From Bacteroidaceae bacterium (lineage in GTDB: Bacteria > Bacteroidota > Bacteroidia > Bacteroidales > Bacteroidaceae), in contig JAFVTT010000019.1 in the NCBI GenBank assembly GCA_017503065.1, forward strand, positions 1-63,742: a DNA stretch of 63,742 nt. Reading direction: 5' to 3'. The translations under genes and the position numbers were made by a program. Below, one piece after another: positions 42,091-50,508 of the stretch (the stretch's first letter is position 1; the number at the start of each line of letters is the position of its first letter). The notes under the pieces are model-generated. The model saw only the letters and a list, made by a program, of their open reading frames with translations, made no database searches and was not told where the DNA came from.

Positions 42091-43398
42091 ATGCAGAATG
42101 GACTTATATACGGGCTGGAGGACAGGCCTCCCTTGAAGGACACCCTGTTTGCCGCCATGCAGCATCTGCTGGCAATATTCGTGGCCATCATTACCCCTCC
42201 GCTGATTATATCCGGAGCACTGGGCTTTGATGTGGAGACGACAAGTTTCCTTGTGTCCATGTCCCTGTTTGTGTCAGGCATCGCCACGTTCATCCAGTGC
42301 AAGCGCTTCGGAGGGGTGGGATGTGGCCTGTTGTGCGTGCAGGGCACGAGTTTCTCGTTCATCAGCCCCATCATCATGGCAGGTGCGATAGGAGGACTGC
42401 CTGCCATTTTCGGCGCTACCATGGTTGGTGCACTTGCAGAAGTGTTTGTCAGCCGCATCCTTAAGTATGCCATGAAGATAATCACTCCGCTTGTGTCGGG
42501 CATAGTGGTAACGCTGATAGGCATAAGCCTCATAAAGGTAGGCATCACCTCTTGCGGCGGTGGTGCATCGGCAATAGAGGACGGCACCTTCGGCTCTTAC
42601 AGGAACCTTGGCATCGCTGCCCTTGTCCTGCTGCTTATAGTATTCTTCAACCGCAGTTCCAACCGCTATTTGCGTATGGGTTCCATTATCATAGGCATAG
42701 CGATAGGGTATGCGGTTTCCTTTTTCTGTGGCATGGTGGACTTCAGTACAATGCCGGAATATTCCATATTCAATGTCCCCGTACCGTTCAAATACGGTGT
42801 GTCGTTCAACGTCTCTGCCATACTGGCTTTTGCCATTGTCTATGTGATTACGGCCATAGAGGCATACGGCGACATAACGGCCAACTCGCTCATTTCCGGA
42901 GAACCTGTTGAGGGGCGGCCCTTCTTGAAGCGTGCCCAGGGAGGTATTCTTGCCGACGGGTTGAACTCCCTTATAGCAGGTGCGCTCAATTCGTTCCCCA
43001 ATTCCATATTTGCGCAGAACAATGGCATGATACAACTTACCGGTGTGGCCAGCAGATACGTGGGCTATTTCATAGCCTTGTTCCTTGTGCTTTTGGGATT
43101 TTTCCCGGTTATCGGTGTAATCTTCTCCTTTATGCCCGACCCTGTGCTTGGCGGAGCCACCCTGCTCATGTTCGGTACCGTGGCCTCGGCGGGAGTGAAA
43201 ATCATCGCCTCTCAGCAAATAGACCGCAAGGCCACTCTGGTCATCGCCATCAGTTTCAGCATGGGACTTGGTGTAGAACTCTATCCCGACATTCTCATGC
43301 AGTTCCCCGAAACCATCAGAAATATCTTCTCTTCCGGCATTACAACCGGAGGACTGGCGGCTATCATCTCCAACATGGTTATCCGGATAAAGGAGTAG
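42091..43398 (+). CDS. pbuX: Xanthine/uracil family permease
   Basis: The 435-residue inner-membrane protein of the NCS2 (NAT) family has about 14 hydrophobic segments. Landmarks are QHLLAIFVAIITPPLIISGA (first helix with the QH motif), LLCVQGTSFSFISPIIMAG, the conserved AIEAYGDITANSLISGE (ExxGD substrate/proton site) and GALNSFPNSIFAQNNGMIQL. Its partner xpt lies immediately upstream, which supports xanthine as substrate. The pbuX symbol is by analogy to that pairing. Confidence 0.85.
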   Translation: MQNGLIYGLEDRPPLKDTLFAAMQHLLAIFVAIITPPLIISGALGFDVETTSFLVSMSLFVSGIATFIQCKRFGGVGCGLLCVQGTSFSFISPIIMAGAIGGLPAIFGATMVGALAEVFVSRILKYAMKIITPLVSGIVVTLIGISLIKVGITSCGGGASAIEDGTFGSYRNLGIAALVLLLIVFFNRSSNRYLRMGSIIIGIAIGYAVSFFCGMVDFSTMPEYSIFNVPVPFKYGVSFNVSAILAFAIVYVITAIEAYGDITANSLISGEPVEGRPFLKRAQGGILADGLNSLIAGALNSFPNSIFAQNNGMIQLTGVASRYVGYFIALFLVLLGFFPVIGVIFSFMPDPVLGGATLLMFGTVASAGVKIIASQQIDRKATLVIAISFSMGLGVELYPDILMQFPETIRNIFSSGITTGGLAAIISNMVIRIKE

Positions 43399-43424
43399 TT
43401 GCACCAGTCCTAGCGTGCTTTTGC

Positions 43425-43493
43425 CAGTCCTCATAGTATAAGGACTTGAGTCCTCCTACTACGAGGACTGCAGTCCTCTTACTATGAGGACTC
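43425..43493. repeat. Three tandem AGTCCTC hairpins
   Basis: Units AGTCCTCATAGTATAAGGACT (about 43426-43446, degenerate), GAGTCCTCCTACTACGAGGA (about 43449-43469) and AGTCCTCTTACTATGAGGAC (about 43472-43492) each fold into a short stem. They lie between two convergent genes and could stop both transcripts. Confidence 0.75.
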
Positions 43494-43494
43494 G

Positions 43495-43929
43495 TCATTC
43501 GTTCCAGTTGAAGGCCTCCAGATACGAGTCGAACTTGTACTCGTCCTTGATGCCTAACTGGTGCAGTGTCTCCATTATCAGGTCCTGTTCCTGCTGTGTC
43601 AGCAAGGTTTTGCCGTTGCGACGCTCAAAATACGGGTTGCGGCCGAACTTTTTCTGCAGTATGTCCAGAAACTTCTGATACTGTTCCTGTGTCATCTTCT
43701 TCTGGAAGTTGGTAAATCCCTTTGCGTAAACCACCGGAGTGTTGTCGCGGAAATATTTGCACTCTTCAGTTTGCGTGCACTTTTCCGGATTTACTATATG
43801 CATATATTCCTGACTCTTTACCAGGGTGATGAATGCATTGCGCCTGAGGCAACGTTGCGCCAATGGACAATCCGCATGCAGGCATACGGGATAGTGCGAT
43901 GGAGTAGAGGTATGAATCTTCTTTGGCAT
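43495..43929 (-). CDS. DUF6078-like small protein, cysteine-rich
   Basis: The 144-residue protein begins MPKKIHTSTPSHYPVCLHAD and has paired cysteines (CLHADCPLAQRC, CTQTEECKYF) followed by a helical C-terminal part (KMTQEQYQKFLDILQKKFG). I recognise it only as one of the uncharacterised Bacteroidales proteins grouped as DUF6078. The cysteines could bind iron-sulfur or zinc, but this is not shown. Start 43929 follows from a promoter with CTTG, 20 nt, TATCTTTG at 43957-43988. Confidence 0.65.
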   Translation of the reverse strand: MPKKIHTSTPSHYPVCLHADCPLAQRCLRRNAFITLVKSQEYMHIVNPEKCTQTEECKYFRDNTPVVYAKGFTNFQKKMTQEQYQKFLDILQKKFGRNPYFERRNGKTLLTQQEQDLIMETLHQLGIKDEYKFDSYLEAFNWNE

Positions 43930-43956
43930 AGTATTTATATATATCTTCTGCACCTG

Positions 43957-43988
43957 CAAAGATATATCATTGTTGCGGATAAAGCAAG
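43957..43988 (-). promoter_or_regulatory. Promoter of the DUF6078 gene
   Basis: Minus strand CTTG (43985-43988), 20 nt, TATCTTTG (43957-43964). One base off the -33 consensus. Confidence 0.65.
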
Positions 43989-44114
43989 CATCCGATACTC
44001 TTGTTTCGTTGACTTTAGTCCCTTTGGGCATCGACCTATGGTTCGTAGGTTCGGGAACTAAATGCTAAATGTGCGCTTTTCTAATAAAAAGAGCGTAATA
44101 TCAATTTAAATCGT

Positions 44115-44122
44115 TACCTTTG
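44115..44122 (+). promoter_or_regulatory. Orphan plus-strand -7 box at the island edge
   Basis: TACCTTTG at 44115-44122 points right, into the 3' end of minus-strand genes, and no plus-strand gene follows it until 51777. A hairpin-like sequence (TTTAGTCCC...GGGAACTAAA, about 44013-44063) precedes it. It may be the promoter of a gene whose 5' part was lost when the island arrived. Nothing else is seen in 43989-44164. Confidence 0.45.
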
Positions 44123-44164
44123 TCATCGTCCCAATTAATATCATACAAATCCCGTATTTTGTAA

Positions 44165-44449
44165 TTACAATGCTATGCTTGATTGAGCTACTTTAATAGC
44201 ATCAGACCTTAATTCATTTTCATCCTCCACTGCATCGAGGACTTTATCCGCTACCCAGAGAGTAAGAAGTTCTTTTTCGTCAACATTGAAATAGTTGGCT
44301 ATTTGAATAACTTGTGTACGTTTTGCACGTCTATCACCTCTTTCGATTTTTGAAAACATCGGGGTGTCAATTTCAAGAAGGGAGGCCAATTGTCTTTGTA
44401 ACACTCCATTCTCCATTCTTAATTCTTTTATCTTTTGTCCTAACAGCAT
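44165..44449 (-). CDS. XRE-type helix-turn-helix protein
   Basis: The 94-residue protein is almost only a lambda-repressor-like domain: GQKIKELRMENGVLQRQLAS, LEIDTPMFSKIERGDRRAKR, VIQIANYFNVDEKELLTLWV, with a short helical tail. Such proteins often repress their own operon. It is the last gene of the island operon, 19 nt after the AlbA_2 gene, so it may hold the whole set in check. Confidence 0.85.
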   Translation of the reverse strand: MLLGQKIKELRMENGVLQRQLASLLEIDTPMFSKIERGDRRAKRTQVIQIANYFNVDEKELLTLWVADKVLDAVEDENELRSDAIKVAQSSIAL

Positions 44450-44468
44450 CTTTGTCTCTATTTTACAA

Positions 44469-46058
44469 TTAACCTATAATTTCCCAATGACCAGACTTAT
44501 CTGATCCAATTCGCTTAATTATATTTTGTTCTTGAAGTCGTTTTATAGTCTGGGCAACCCATCTTCTAGAATAACCAGTTATATTTGCTAAATCCGTCAT
44601 GGTTGCTCGAGGGTTATTACTTATTTGCTCTATGATTTTGAGTGCACTTTTGGGTGCAGTTTGCAGTGCACTTTCGAGTGCAGTTTGCAGTGCACTTTCT
44701 GGTGTACTTTGTAGTGCAGTTTTTAGTGAACCTCGTTTAGATGCTTTTAATGAACCATCTTTATGTGCTATGTCTGCGATAATATTACCAGCAGCTTCAT
44801 GACAAGGAATAGTTATTCTAAAGAAGGTACGTTCATCGTCTGTAACTACAGTAGCTCTGGGTGAACCATTGTTTTCCAAAACATTTTGGATTGTTGGGAT
44901 ACCAGTGCTACGTCCCTCTGTCAAATCCAACTCCTTAAGGTATTCACCAAGCCTGCGATTACGATAACGCTTAGATACCAAAATTTCGCATCTTGAGATA
45001 TCAGCAGCAGATATGCTTCTATCAGGGCCACCGACATTCTGTATGGTTATTCCTTGAGGTTCTACAGTGATAACCACGGGTTCCCATTCACGATAATCTC
45101 TATGATAGAGTGAGTTCGTCACACTCTCTTCCAATGCTTGGTATGGATAAGTAACAAACTTTTGACTTCTACTACTATCCTTGGGTTTTATCACCGTCTG
45201 CATAACAAGCATACGATTCAGGTATTCCAATGTTCTGTCAATTATCTGGGTGATGGAGCCCTTAATTACAGGACCTTCGTATAAGTTGTTAGGGTTATTT
45301 AATCGTCCTTCAGGAAAATATACCACTTCAACTTGTGTACGCTTAAAGAATTTGCCTGGATCTTCACAGAACATCATAGCTGCCACATTTCTGAGCATAC
45401 GATTTTCCTTGGGGCCAACATACAAATCCATCTGTTCCAAAATACTTTCGAGAGGTTTTGTATATAGTTCATTGGCAAGTTTACTACCCACCTTCACCAA
45501 ATATTCTCGTAGTAACAGCGTAGAAATATCCTCTATCTTAATATCAGGATTTCCACGTTCATCAAATGGCACACGACTTGCCAATTCACGCAGCTCGTCA
45601 AGAACTTCACCCTTGGCTATGATACTACTCGTGCCACTACGAACGTAGAAATACTCCTTTGTGTTACTCTTGGCTGTAACATTTTCTGGTACAGAATATG
45701 GTCGGTTGATTCCTGCAGGACACCATATAACAAGAACAGATTTGCCATCTACCTCTTCAACGCTCGTGCGAGGCATGTAGTAAGGGGAAATCTTGTTGTT
45801 GTAACCTACCATCTCCTGAAGGATACCATCAATCTTTTCTGTAGGTATTCCTTGTACAGGACGAATTGCCATACCGGTTTCTTCATCAGTATCAACACCG
45901 ACCACAATGTAGCCACCTCCAAGGTCATCAAAGTCATTGGCAAACGCACATATGCTATGGTATATGCTTGCTGCATTCCATCCCTTCTTGAACTCTATCC
46001 GGTTGGATTCTATCTTCTGCTTGTTGAGCAGGTCGTTTATGTTTATTGCAAGTGCCAT
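44469..46058 (-). CDS. AlbA_2 (Schlafen-type) domain protein with ATPase-like C-terminal part
   Basis: The 529-residue protein starts with an AlbA_2/Schlafen domain: IESNRIEFKKGWNAASIYHS, ICAFANDFDDLGGGYIVVGV, FYVRSGTSSIIAKGEV. A GHKL/HATPase_c_4-like half follows (PYQALEESVTNSLYHRDYRE, VEPQGITIQNVGGPD, EGRSTGIPTIQNVLENNGSP). It ends in a winged helix (ATMTDLANITGYSRRWVAQT). Between them, residues about 440-473 are a repeat of ALQTALES-type units, coded by a degenerate tandem repeat. Proteins of this type are usually called transcriptional regulators but are also found in defence islands. ATG 46058 is chosen; an in-frame start at 46070 would overlap the DUF1848 gene. Confidence 0.8.
   Translation of the reverse strand: MALAININDLLNKQKIESNRIEFKKGWNAASIYHSICAFANDFDDLGGGYIVVGVDTDEETGMAIRPVQGIPTEKIDGILQEMVGYNNKISPYYMPRTSVEEVDGKSVLVIWCPAGINRPYSVPENVTAKSNTKEYFYVRSGTSSIIAKGEVLDELRELASRVPFDERGNPDIKIEDISTLLLREYLVKVGSKLANELYTKPLESILEQMDLYVGPKENRMLRNVAAMMFCEDPGKFFKRTQVEVVYFPEGRLNNPNNLYEGPVIKGSITQIIDRTLEYLNRMLVMQTVIKPKDSSRSQKFVTYPYQALEESVTNSLYHRDYREWEPVVITVEPQGITIQNVGGPDRSISAADISRCEILVSKRYRNRRLGEYLKELDLTEGRSTGIPTIQNVLENNGSPRATVVTDDERTFFRITIPCHEAAGNIIADIAHKDGSLKASKRGSLKTALQSTPESALQTALESALQTAPKSALKIIEQISNNPRATMTDLANITGYSRRWVAQTIKRLQEQNIIKRIGSDKSGHWEIIG
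44638..44735 (-). repeat. Degenerate tandem repeat inside the AlbA_2 gene
   Basis: CAGTGCACTTTCGAGTGCAG and similar words recur four to five times and code for repeated SALQTALE units. The repeat stays in frame and lies in the linker before the winged helix. Confidence 0.75.
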
Positions 46059-46062
46059 AATT

Positions 46063-47115
46063 TTAATCAATTATACTTTCGGAATTATCATTATGTTTCT
46101 CCTTGTTTTTAAGAACAAGTTCCTTACTGGTATTAGCATAACAATAAACACAAAAATGTCGACAAGTATTATACATACCTATATCTTTACTTACCATACA
46201 TCCGCATACTTTGCGTTGGCCTGGATCCTTTACTTTCTTTTCTTTATTTGGCAATGGAGGCAGTTGACCGAACATGTCACGTATAGGCCATTTCAATGTA
46301 TGTAGATAATATACTAGCTCTTCATCATCCGCAAAGATTCTTTTCATTAGTTCTCCATCAATGCAACGATTATGCTCTATACCATATCCTTCAAGTTCAG
46401 CTTCTTCTCCACAGGTGGCCATAGTGATATTCCAACCTTCTGATTTCCATGCCTCCCTAATTTTAATAAGACCATCAATAATTTCATTTCGCTGCGATTC
46501 TGTTATTTCAGCAGTTTCTACATTTTCTTTTGTAAAGCAAGTAGTTTCCTTTACAAGGTTGTTTTGTACTTTACGATAAGACTTAACATCTACAAAACTA
46601 AATACCAGTTTATCAGTATAACCTTTAAGAAGATTGCCTACATGCCATATTCTTTTAAGTAGTTCTCGAGGAGTTATATGCTTAGTTACGATTAGAGGAT
46701 CGAATCGCCAAATGACTTTCTCCTTTCCAATCATGTCAGATAGTTTTTTGAAGGTATTAACCCTTTCTTCAACAGATGGAACATTTGGTTCAAACCCCTC
46801 ATTTACATAATCGTTGAGAGTAACTTGAAAATAATAGTGAATACCACGTTTGTCGAGTTCGTGCAGATATGGCAATATCGGTTTGGGATTCTTTGTCCAA
46901 AAAACTATAACCTTACAATTCTTAAAAGAAATATACATTGGTTGTTGATTGAACGGATTATACCACACACAATAACCTTTTACCAAGCGGTTAAAAAACC
47001 ACTTGGAATAAAAGGCTGGAATGTCAGTTGAACGACTAGCAGAGATAATGACAGGAGCACTAGCTTCAACTTGCTCGCCAGTATCGTTCGTAATATATAT
47101 CTTATCTATTAGCAT
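46063..47115 (-). CDS. DUF1848 protein with C-terminal CX3CX2C cluster
   Basis: The 350-residue protein matches DUF1848: VIISASRSTDIPAFYSKWFF near the start, VKGYCVWYNPFNQQPMYISF, VIVFWTKNPKPILPYLHELD, YYFQVTLNDYVNEGFEPNVP and VIWRFDPLIV. Near the end are Cys304, Cys306 and the triad Cys318-x3-Cys322-x2-Cys325 in CRHFCVYCYAN, which is the spacing of radical-SAM iron-sulfur sites, though it stands at the C-terminus rather than the N-terminus. The family has no established reaction. Its start lies 14 nt inside the end of the 763-aa gene and the AlbA_2 gene follows within 4 nt. Confidence 0.75.
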   Translation of the reverse strand: MLIDKIYITNDTGEQVEASAPVIISASRSTDIPAFYSKWFFNRLVKGYCVWYNPFNQQPMYISFKNCKVIVFWTKNPKPILPYLHELDKRGIHYYFQVTLNDYVNEGFEPNVPSVEERVNTFKKLSDMIGKEKVIWRFDPLIVTKHITPRELLKRIWHVGNLLKGYTDKLVFSFVDVKSYRKVQNNLVKETTCFTKENVETAEITESQRNEIIDGLIKIREAWKSEGWNITMATCGEEAELEGYGIEHNRCIDGELMKRIFADDEELVYYLHTLKWPIRDMFGQLPPLPNKEKKVKDPGQRKVCGCMVSKDIGMYNTCRHFCVYCYANTSKELVLKNKEKHNDNSESIID

Positions 47116-49393
47116 ATCTATCGAATAATTCCTGCTTAAGTCTTTCTAACAAAGCCTTATTCTCTATTGTTGAAGGTATCCATGAAGGATTATTACCTTT
47201 TGTAAATGTGCATTTATTGATAAAATGCTTTATCGTATTATTATTTGTTCGAGGACTATCTTCACGACCATAATAATAACCATTAGGAGCATAATCTTTC
47301 TGAAAAGAGATTATTTTTTTTGCTAAAACTTCACGAACTTCATTTGGTAGATAAGATCTAGACAATATGAAATTATCGGCATTGATATCATCAACAAAAT
47401 TAGCAGAAGTCGCATTGATAGGACGGAGATTGCTTTGTCCTTCTGAAATGGAAGAATCTTGTTCCATATCTTTTTTGAGTCTCCCTGCTTCATTATCTCC
47501 AGATAAAACACTCTTAATTGTTTGAGTAGCGTGCTGTAATCCATCCATTAAACCATCAAATAATCCTCTTTCTGTTTTTTCGGAACTTTGTTTTTTTATA
47601 GGCTTATCAATACGTTGGTCACAATAGCTTGGAACAAAATGTTCCTGTATTCTTTTCCATGCTGCACAAGGTCCATTCTTTGTTGGTTTCCAACCGTCAA
47701 ATTTTTTCAGTATGGTTACAAAAGCATAATAGTCTTGATTATTGCCATTTTGGACAAGAGCTTCATCGAGTGATGTAAGTAGTTTCTGCTTATCTCTTTT
47801 GATTACCGACACCGCATAAGTTCTAATACCATTTTGCCAATCTTCAAGAGCTTTTTTCTCGTCATTCTGAAGAACACTGCTTCGATCATTCTCTTTGACT
47901 GGATAATCCTTTTGTTCTATGTCAGACGAAATATTGAGAGTTACAGGAATACTTTTTTCATGAAGTTGCCCATACATTTCGCGATAAACTTTAGATACAT
48001 AATTTGACTCCTTATTAAGGATTAAATCTGTAAAATCACGAGTAAGATTTGCAAAACCATTAAGAACCCCATAAAATGCAAACGCAATACGATAGTCATA
48101 CATGCCTTTACTTTGCATGAACTTCAGAAGTTGTTCCCACTCATCCCCTTTAATTAAAACAGCCGAGATAGAGGATAATAATCCATTATCCCAAACTTGA
48201 TTAAATTCCTCACCGCGAACGTGGCGACGAAGTTGATTGAGATAAGTTCTAACTGGACTATTGTCCCACTCTACTCCAATGACATTTTTTGCAGACTTTG
48301 TTATTTCGTCCGAAAGAATTTCTTTGATCGAGTTAATTTTTCCATTGAAAGACTTAGAGCAAAGAACATCATTTGTCCAAGTAAGAAACAAACTAGCCAA
48401 CAGGCTATCAGTTATAGCTTTTTGTGCGACAACTTTATCCTTTGATGAAATAATTATCTCACCTTCATCAGGGTCTAAATTAACAACATAAGACTCCATT
48501 AAAGTCTTTGCATGGGAAATTTCTCGATTAACCCACGCTACGGATTGGTTATTTTCACCATCACTTTGAAGTCCATAAATCAACTTGGTTCTATCAACAG
48601 AAGTGAAAATATAGCCATGCTGTCTGAAAATATTAAAGATTCGATCAACTAATTGCTTATTACCAATTTCTTTTTCTAAATCAATGTAAATGGGTTGCAG
48701 ACTATCTAGAAAATCAAATAGCTGGTTCAATCTATTACGCTGAATATTAGAAGGTACTCTGTCATAACTAGACAAAACTGATGAAAAAATATTTTGAATC
48801 TCGCGTAAAGTGTCAAGTTTCTGAACATATTCCTTGGTAGATGAAAAGTTTGCTCCTATATAATAGCCATATAAGAGGCCTTTCATCTTGTTGATTATAT
48901 AATCGTCCTCCACATATTTGTTCATATCACCTACTGACAGAGAACTTGGGACTTGAACAATAGGATATGTTCCTTCAAACTGGAGTACATGTATCTTTCG
49001 CTGATATAAGCGGACGAGCTTAGTTTCCAGACTACTATCTGATAATGACATAGTAGTCGTTCTATCTTTTTTATTAAAAAAGATAAATTTTGTCTGCCAA
49101 GGATTAAGGTATATGGTTCTATCCGTATAAAATATGTCTTCTGTTAGTTGTGGATACGTTTCATCAGTATCAATCTCCAGTAACATTGGGTGATCCTCAA
49201 TATCAGACATAGGACGTTCAAACGTATGAGGAGTGCCATATAGCAAGGTTATATGCTCAATGCAATTCTCTTCTACAGTAAACCAACGGGAATATCCAAA
49301 TCCTCTTTTATCATAAAAGGCCTTTGGAGACAATGATTCCGTAGAGAGAATATTATTAAAGTTCAAAGAACTGGTTGGAATATAATATTTCAT
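47102..49393 (-). CDS. Unrecognised 763-aa protein of the island operon
   Basis: I do not recognise this family. The N-terminus MKYYIPTSSLNFNNILSTES, then LSPKAFYDKRGFGYSRW, has the look of an opening strand, a Ser/Asn loop and a helix. It is faintly like the start of DarT-type ADP-ribosyltransferase domains (IT...NL..IL..G.L), but this is a pattern impression only. A mixed region of about 600 residues follows, with no membrane segment or signal peptide, rich in Asn/Asp/Lys (GLQSDGENNQSVAWVNREIS, HVRGEEFNQVWDNGLLSSIS). The C-terminal part carries NGYYYGREDSPRTNNNTIKH. It starts 2 nt after the helicase gene and overlaps DUF1848, so it is likely a core component of the same system. Confidence 0.7.
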   Translation of the reverse strand: MKYYIPTSSLNFNNILSTESLSPKAFYDKRGFGYSRWFTVEENCIEHITLLYGTPHTFERPMSDIEDHPMLLEIDTDETYPQLTEDIFYTDRTIYLNPWQTKFIFFNKKDRTTTMSLSDSSLETKLVRLYQRKIHVLQFEGTYPIVQVPSSLSVGDMNKYVEDDYIINKMKGLLYGYYIGANFSSTKEYVQKLDTLREIQNIFSSVLSSYDRVPSNIQRNRLNQLFDFLDSLQPIYIDLEKEIGNKQLVDRIFNIFRQHGYIFTSVDRTKLIYGLQSDGENNQSVAWVNREISHAKTLMESYVVNLDPDEGEIIISSKDKVVAQKAITDSLLASLFLTWTNDVLCSKSFNGKINSIKEILSDEITKSAKNVIGVEWDNSPVRTYLNQLRRHVRGEEFNQVWDNGLLSSISAVLIKGDEWEQLLKFMQSKGMYDYRIAFAFYGVLNGFANLTRDFTDLILNKESNYVSKVYREMYGQLHEKSIPVTLNISSDIEQKDYPVKENDRSSVLQNDEKKALEDWQNGIRTYAVSVIKRDKQKLLTSLDEALVQNGNNQDYYAFVTILKKFDGWKPTKNGPCAAWKRIQEHFVPSYCDQRIDKPIKKQSSEKTERGLFDGLMDGLQHATQTIKSVLSGDNEAGRLKKDMEQDSSISEGQSNLRPINATSANFVDDINADNFILSRSYLPNEVREVLAKKIISFQKDYAPNGYYYGREDSPRTNNNTIKHFINKCTFTKGNNPSWIPSTIENKALLERLKQELFDRYANR

Positions 49394-49395
49394 AA

Positions 49396-50508
49396 TTACA
49401 AGTCTTCAATTTCGTCAATTTCTGTTGTTTTGTAAAGATTAGAATCAATCTTAGTCAATGGAGATGGTAACACTGAGGTATACATCACATATAAGTTTCT
49501 GTAAGTGCGTGTCATTGCAACATACAAAGCCTTTCTATCTGATTCATCCCCTGAGAAGTTCTCAATGTAAGGGAGGAAAACGGTCTCAAATTGCAATCCT
49601 TTTGCACTATGATAAGTCATTACCTTAGGGTTTGATGATGTGAAGTTTAGACTGTCTTGGCTATTTCTAAAATTTTCCCTGTCGTTATATCTTAGCTCAT
49701 AGTTGCCTCCCATAGCCTTTAGCTTGTCATAAACACTCTTTACGTAATCGTTGTCAGGCAAGAGAATAGCCACATCCGTCATATTATTCTTGGCTATTAT
49801 ATCATGAATGGCTTTTATCTGGCGATCTTTATCACTATATTTCAAGAATCTTGGAACTGCGGTTTCCCTACTTTTATAAGTACTCTCTATAAATGGGGGT
49901 AAATCAACACCAACAGGTTGAACAACTCGAGCTACAGGTAAGGGGAGCCTATAATTTCGATACAATTCCCAATTCTTTACCTTCATGTTCAAAGGTACTA
50001 TGGAGCTTATTCTATCTACAGGAAGAGTCGTTTTAAGACCTTCATAAATTGATTGTGCAGTATCACCAAAAAAGAAGAAATTTTTGTGGGTCGCATTTAA
50101 GAATTCTTTGATTTCTTCATCGCTGAAGTCTTGGATTTCATCAACTATTATATAATCTGCTGATGGCATATATGGAATCATGTCTCCATTTTCATCCCTA
50201 CTATATACCAAATATCGTCCTCTTCTTTCGCGTTGATACTTCCATTCCTGATGATAATAGAAATCGTTAGTAAGTCCCAATTCCTGTTTTCCTGAGTTCA
50301 TGTAATTACAAAGAGCTTTAGTAAAGACTATAACCTTATAGTTATTCCCATACTCTTTTTGAACTCGTTGAGCTTTAATTAACGCTAAAACAGATTTTCC
50401 ACTTCCTGCACAACCTGCTACAATGCATGACTTGTCAAGGGTTTCCATTAGAACTTTAATTTGGTCGTCATCAAGTTCTGACTCTTTAATCATCCAGTCC
50501 TTTTTCAT
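49396..50508 (-). CDS. Minimal superfamily 1 (UvrD-like) helicase/ATPase
   Basis: The 370-residue protein has the SF1 motifs in order: Walker A GCAGSGKS at 32-39, motif Ia VFTKALCNYM, Walker B VDEIQDF at 122-128, motif III FFGDTAQSI at 146-154, motif V TYHSAKGLQFE at 298-308 and motif VI ALYVAMTRTYRNLY at 327-340. It is only about half the length of UvrD, so the 1B/2B insertions are missing or tiny. It should be a single-strand translocase or DNA-dependent ATPase. It overlaps the methyltransferase gene by 4 nt and precedes the 763-aa gene by 2 nt. Confidence 0.85.
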   Translation of the reverse strand: MKKDWMIKESELDDDQIKVLMETLDKSCIVAGCAGSGKSVLALIKAQRVQKEYGNNYKVIVFTKALCNYMNSGKQELGLTNDFYYHQEWKYQRERRGRYLVYSRDENGDMIPYMPSADYIIVDEIQDFSDEEIKEFLNATHKNFFFFGDTAQSIYEGLKTTLPVDRISSIVPLNMKVKNWELYRNYRLPLPVARVVQPVGVDLPPFIESTYKSRETAVPRFLKYSDKDRQIKAIHDIIAKNNMTDVAILLPDNDYVKSVYDKLKAMGGNYELRYNDRENFRNSQDSLNFTSSNPKVMTYHSAKGLQFETVFLPYIENFSGDESDRKALYVAMTRTYRNLYVMYTSVLPSPLTKIDSNLYKTTEIDEIEDL

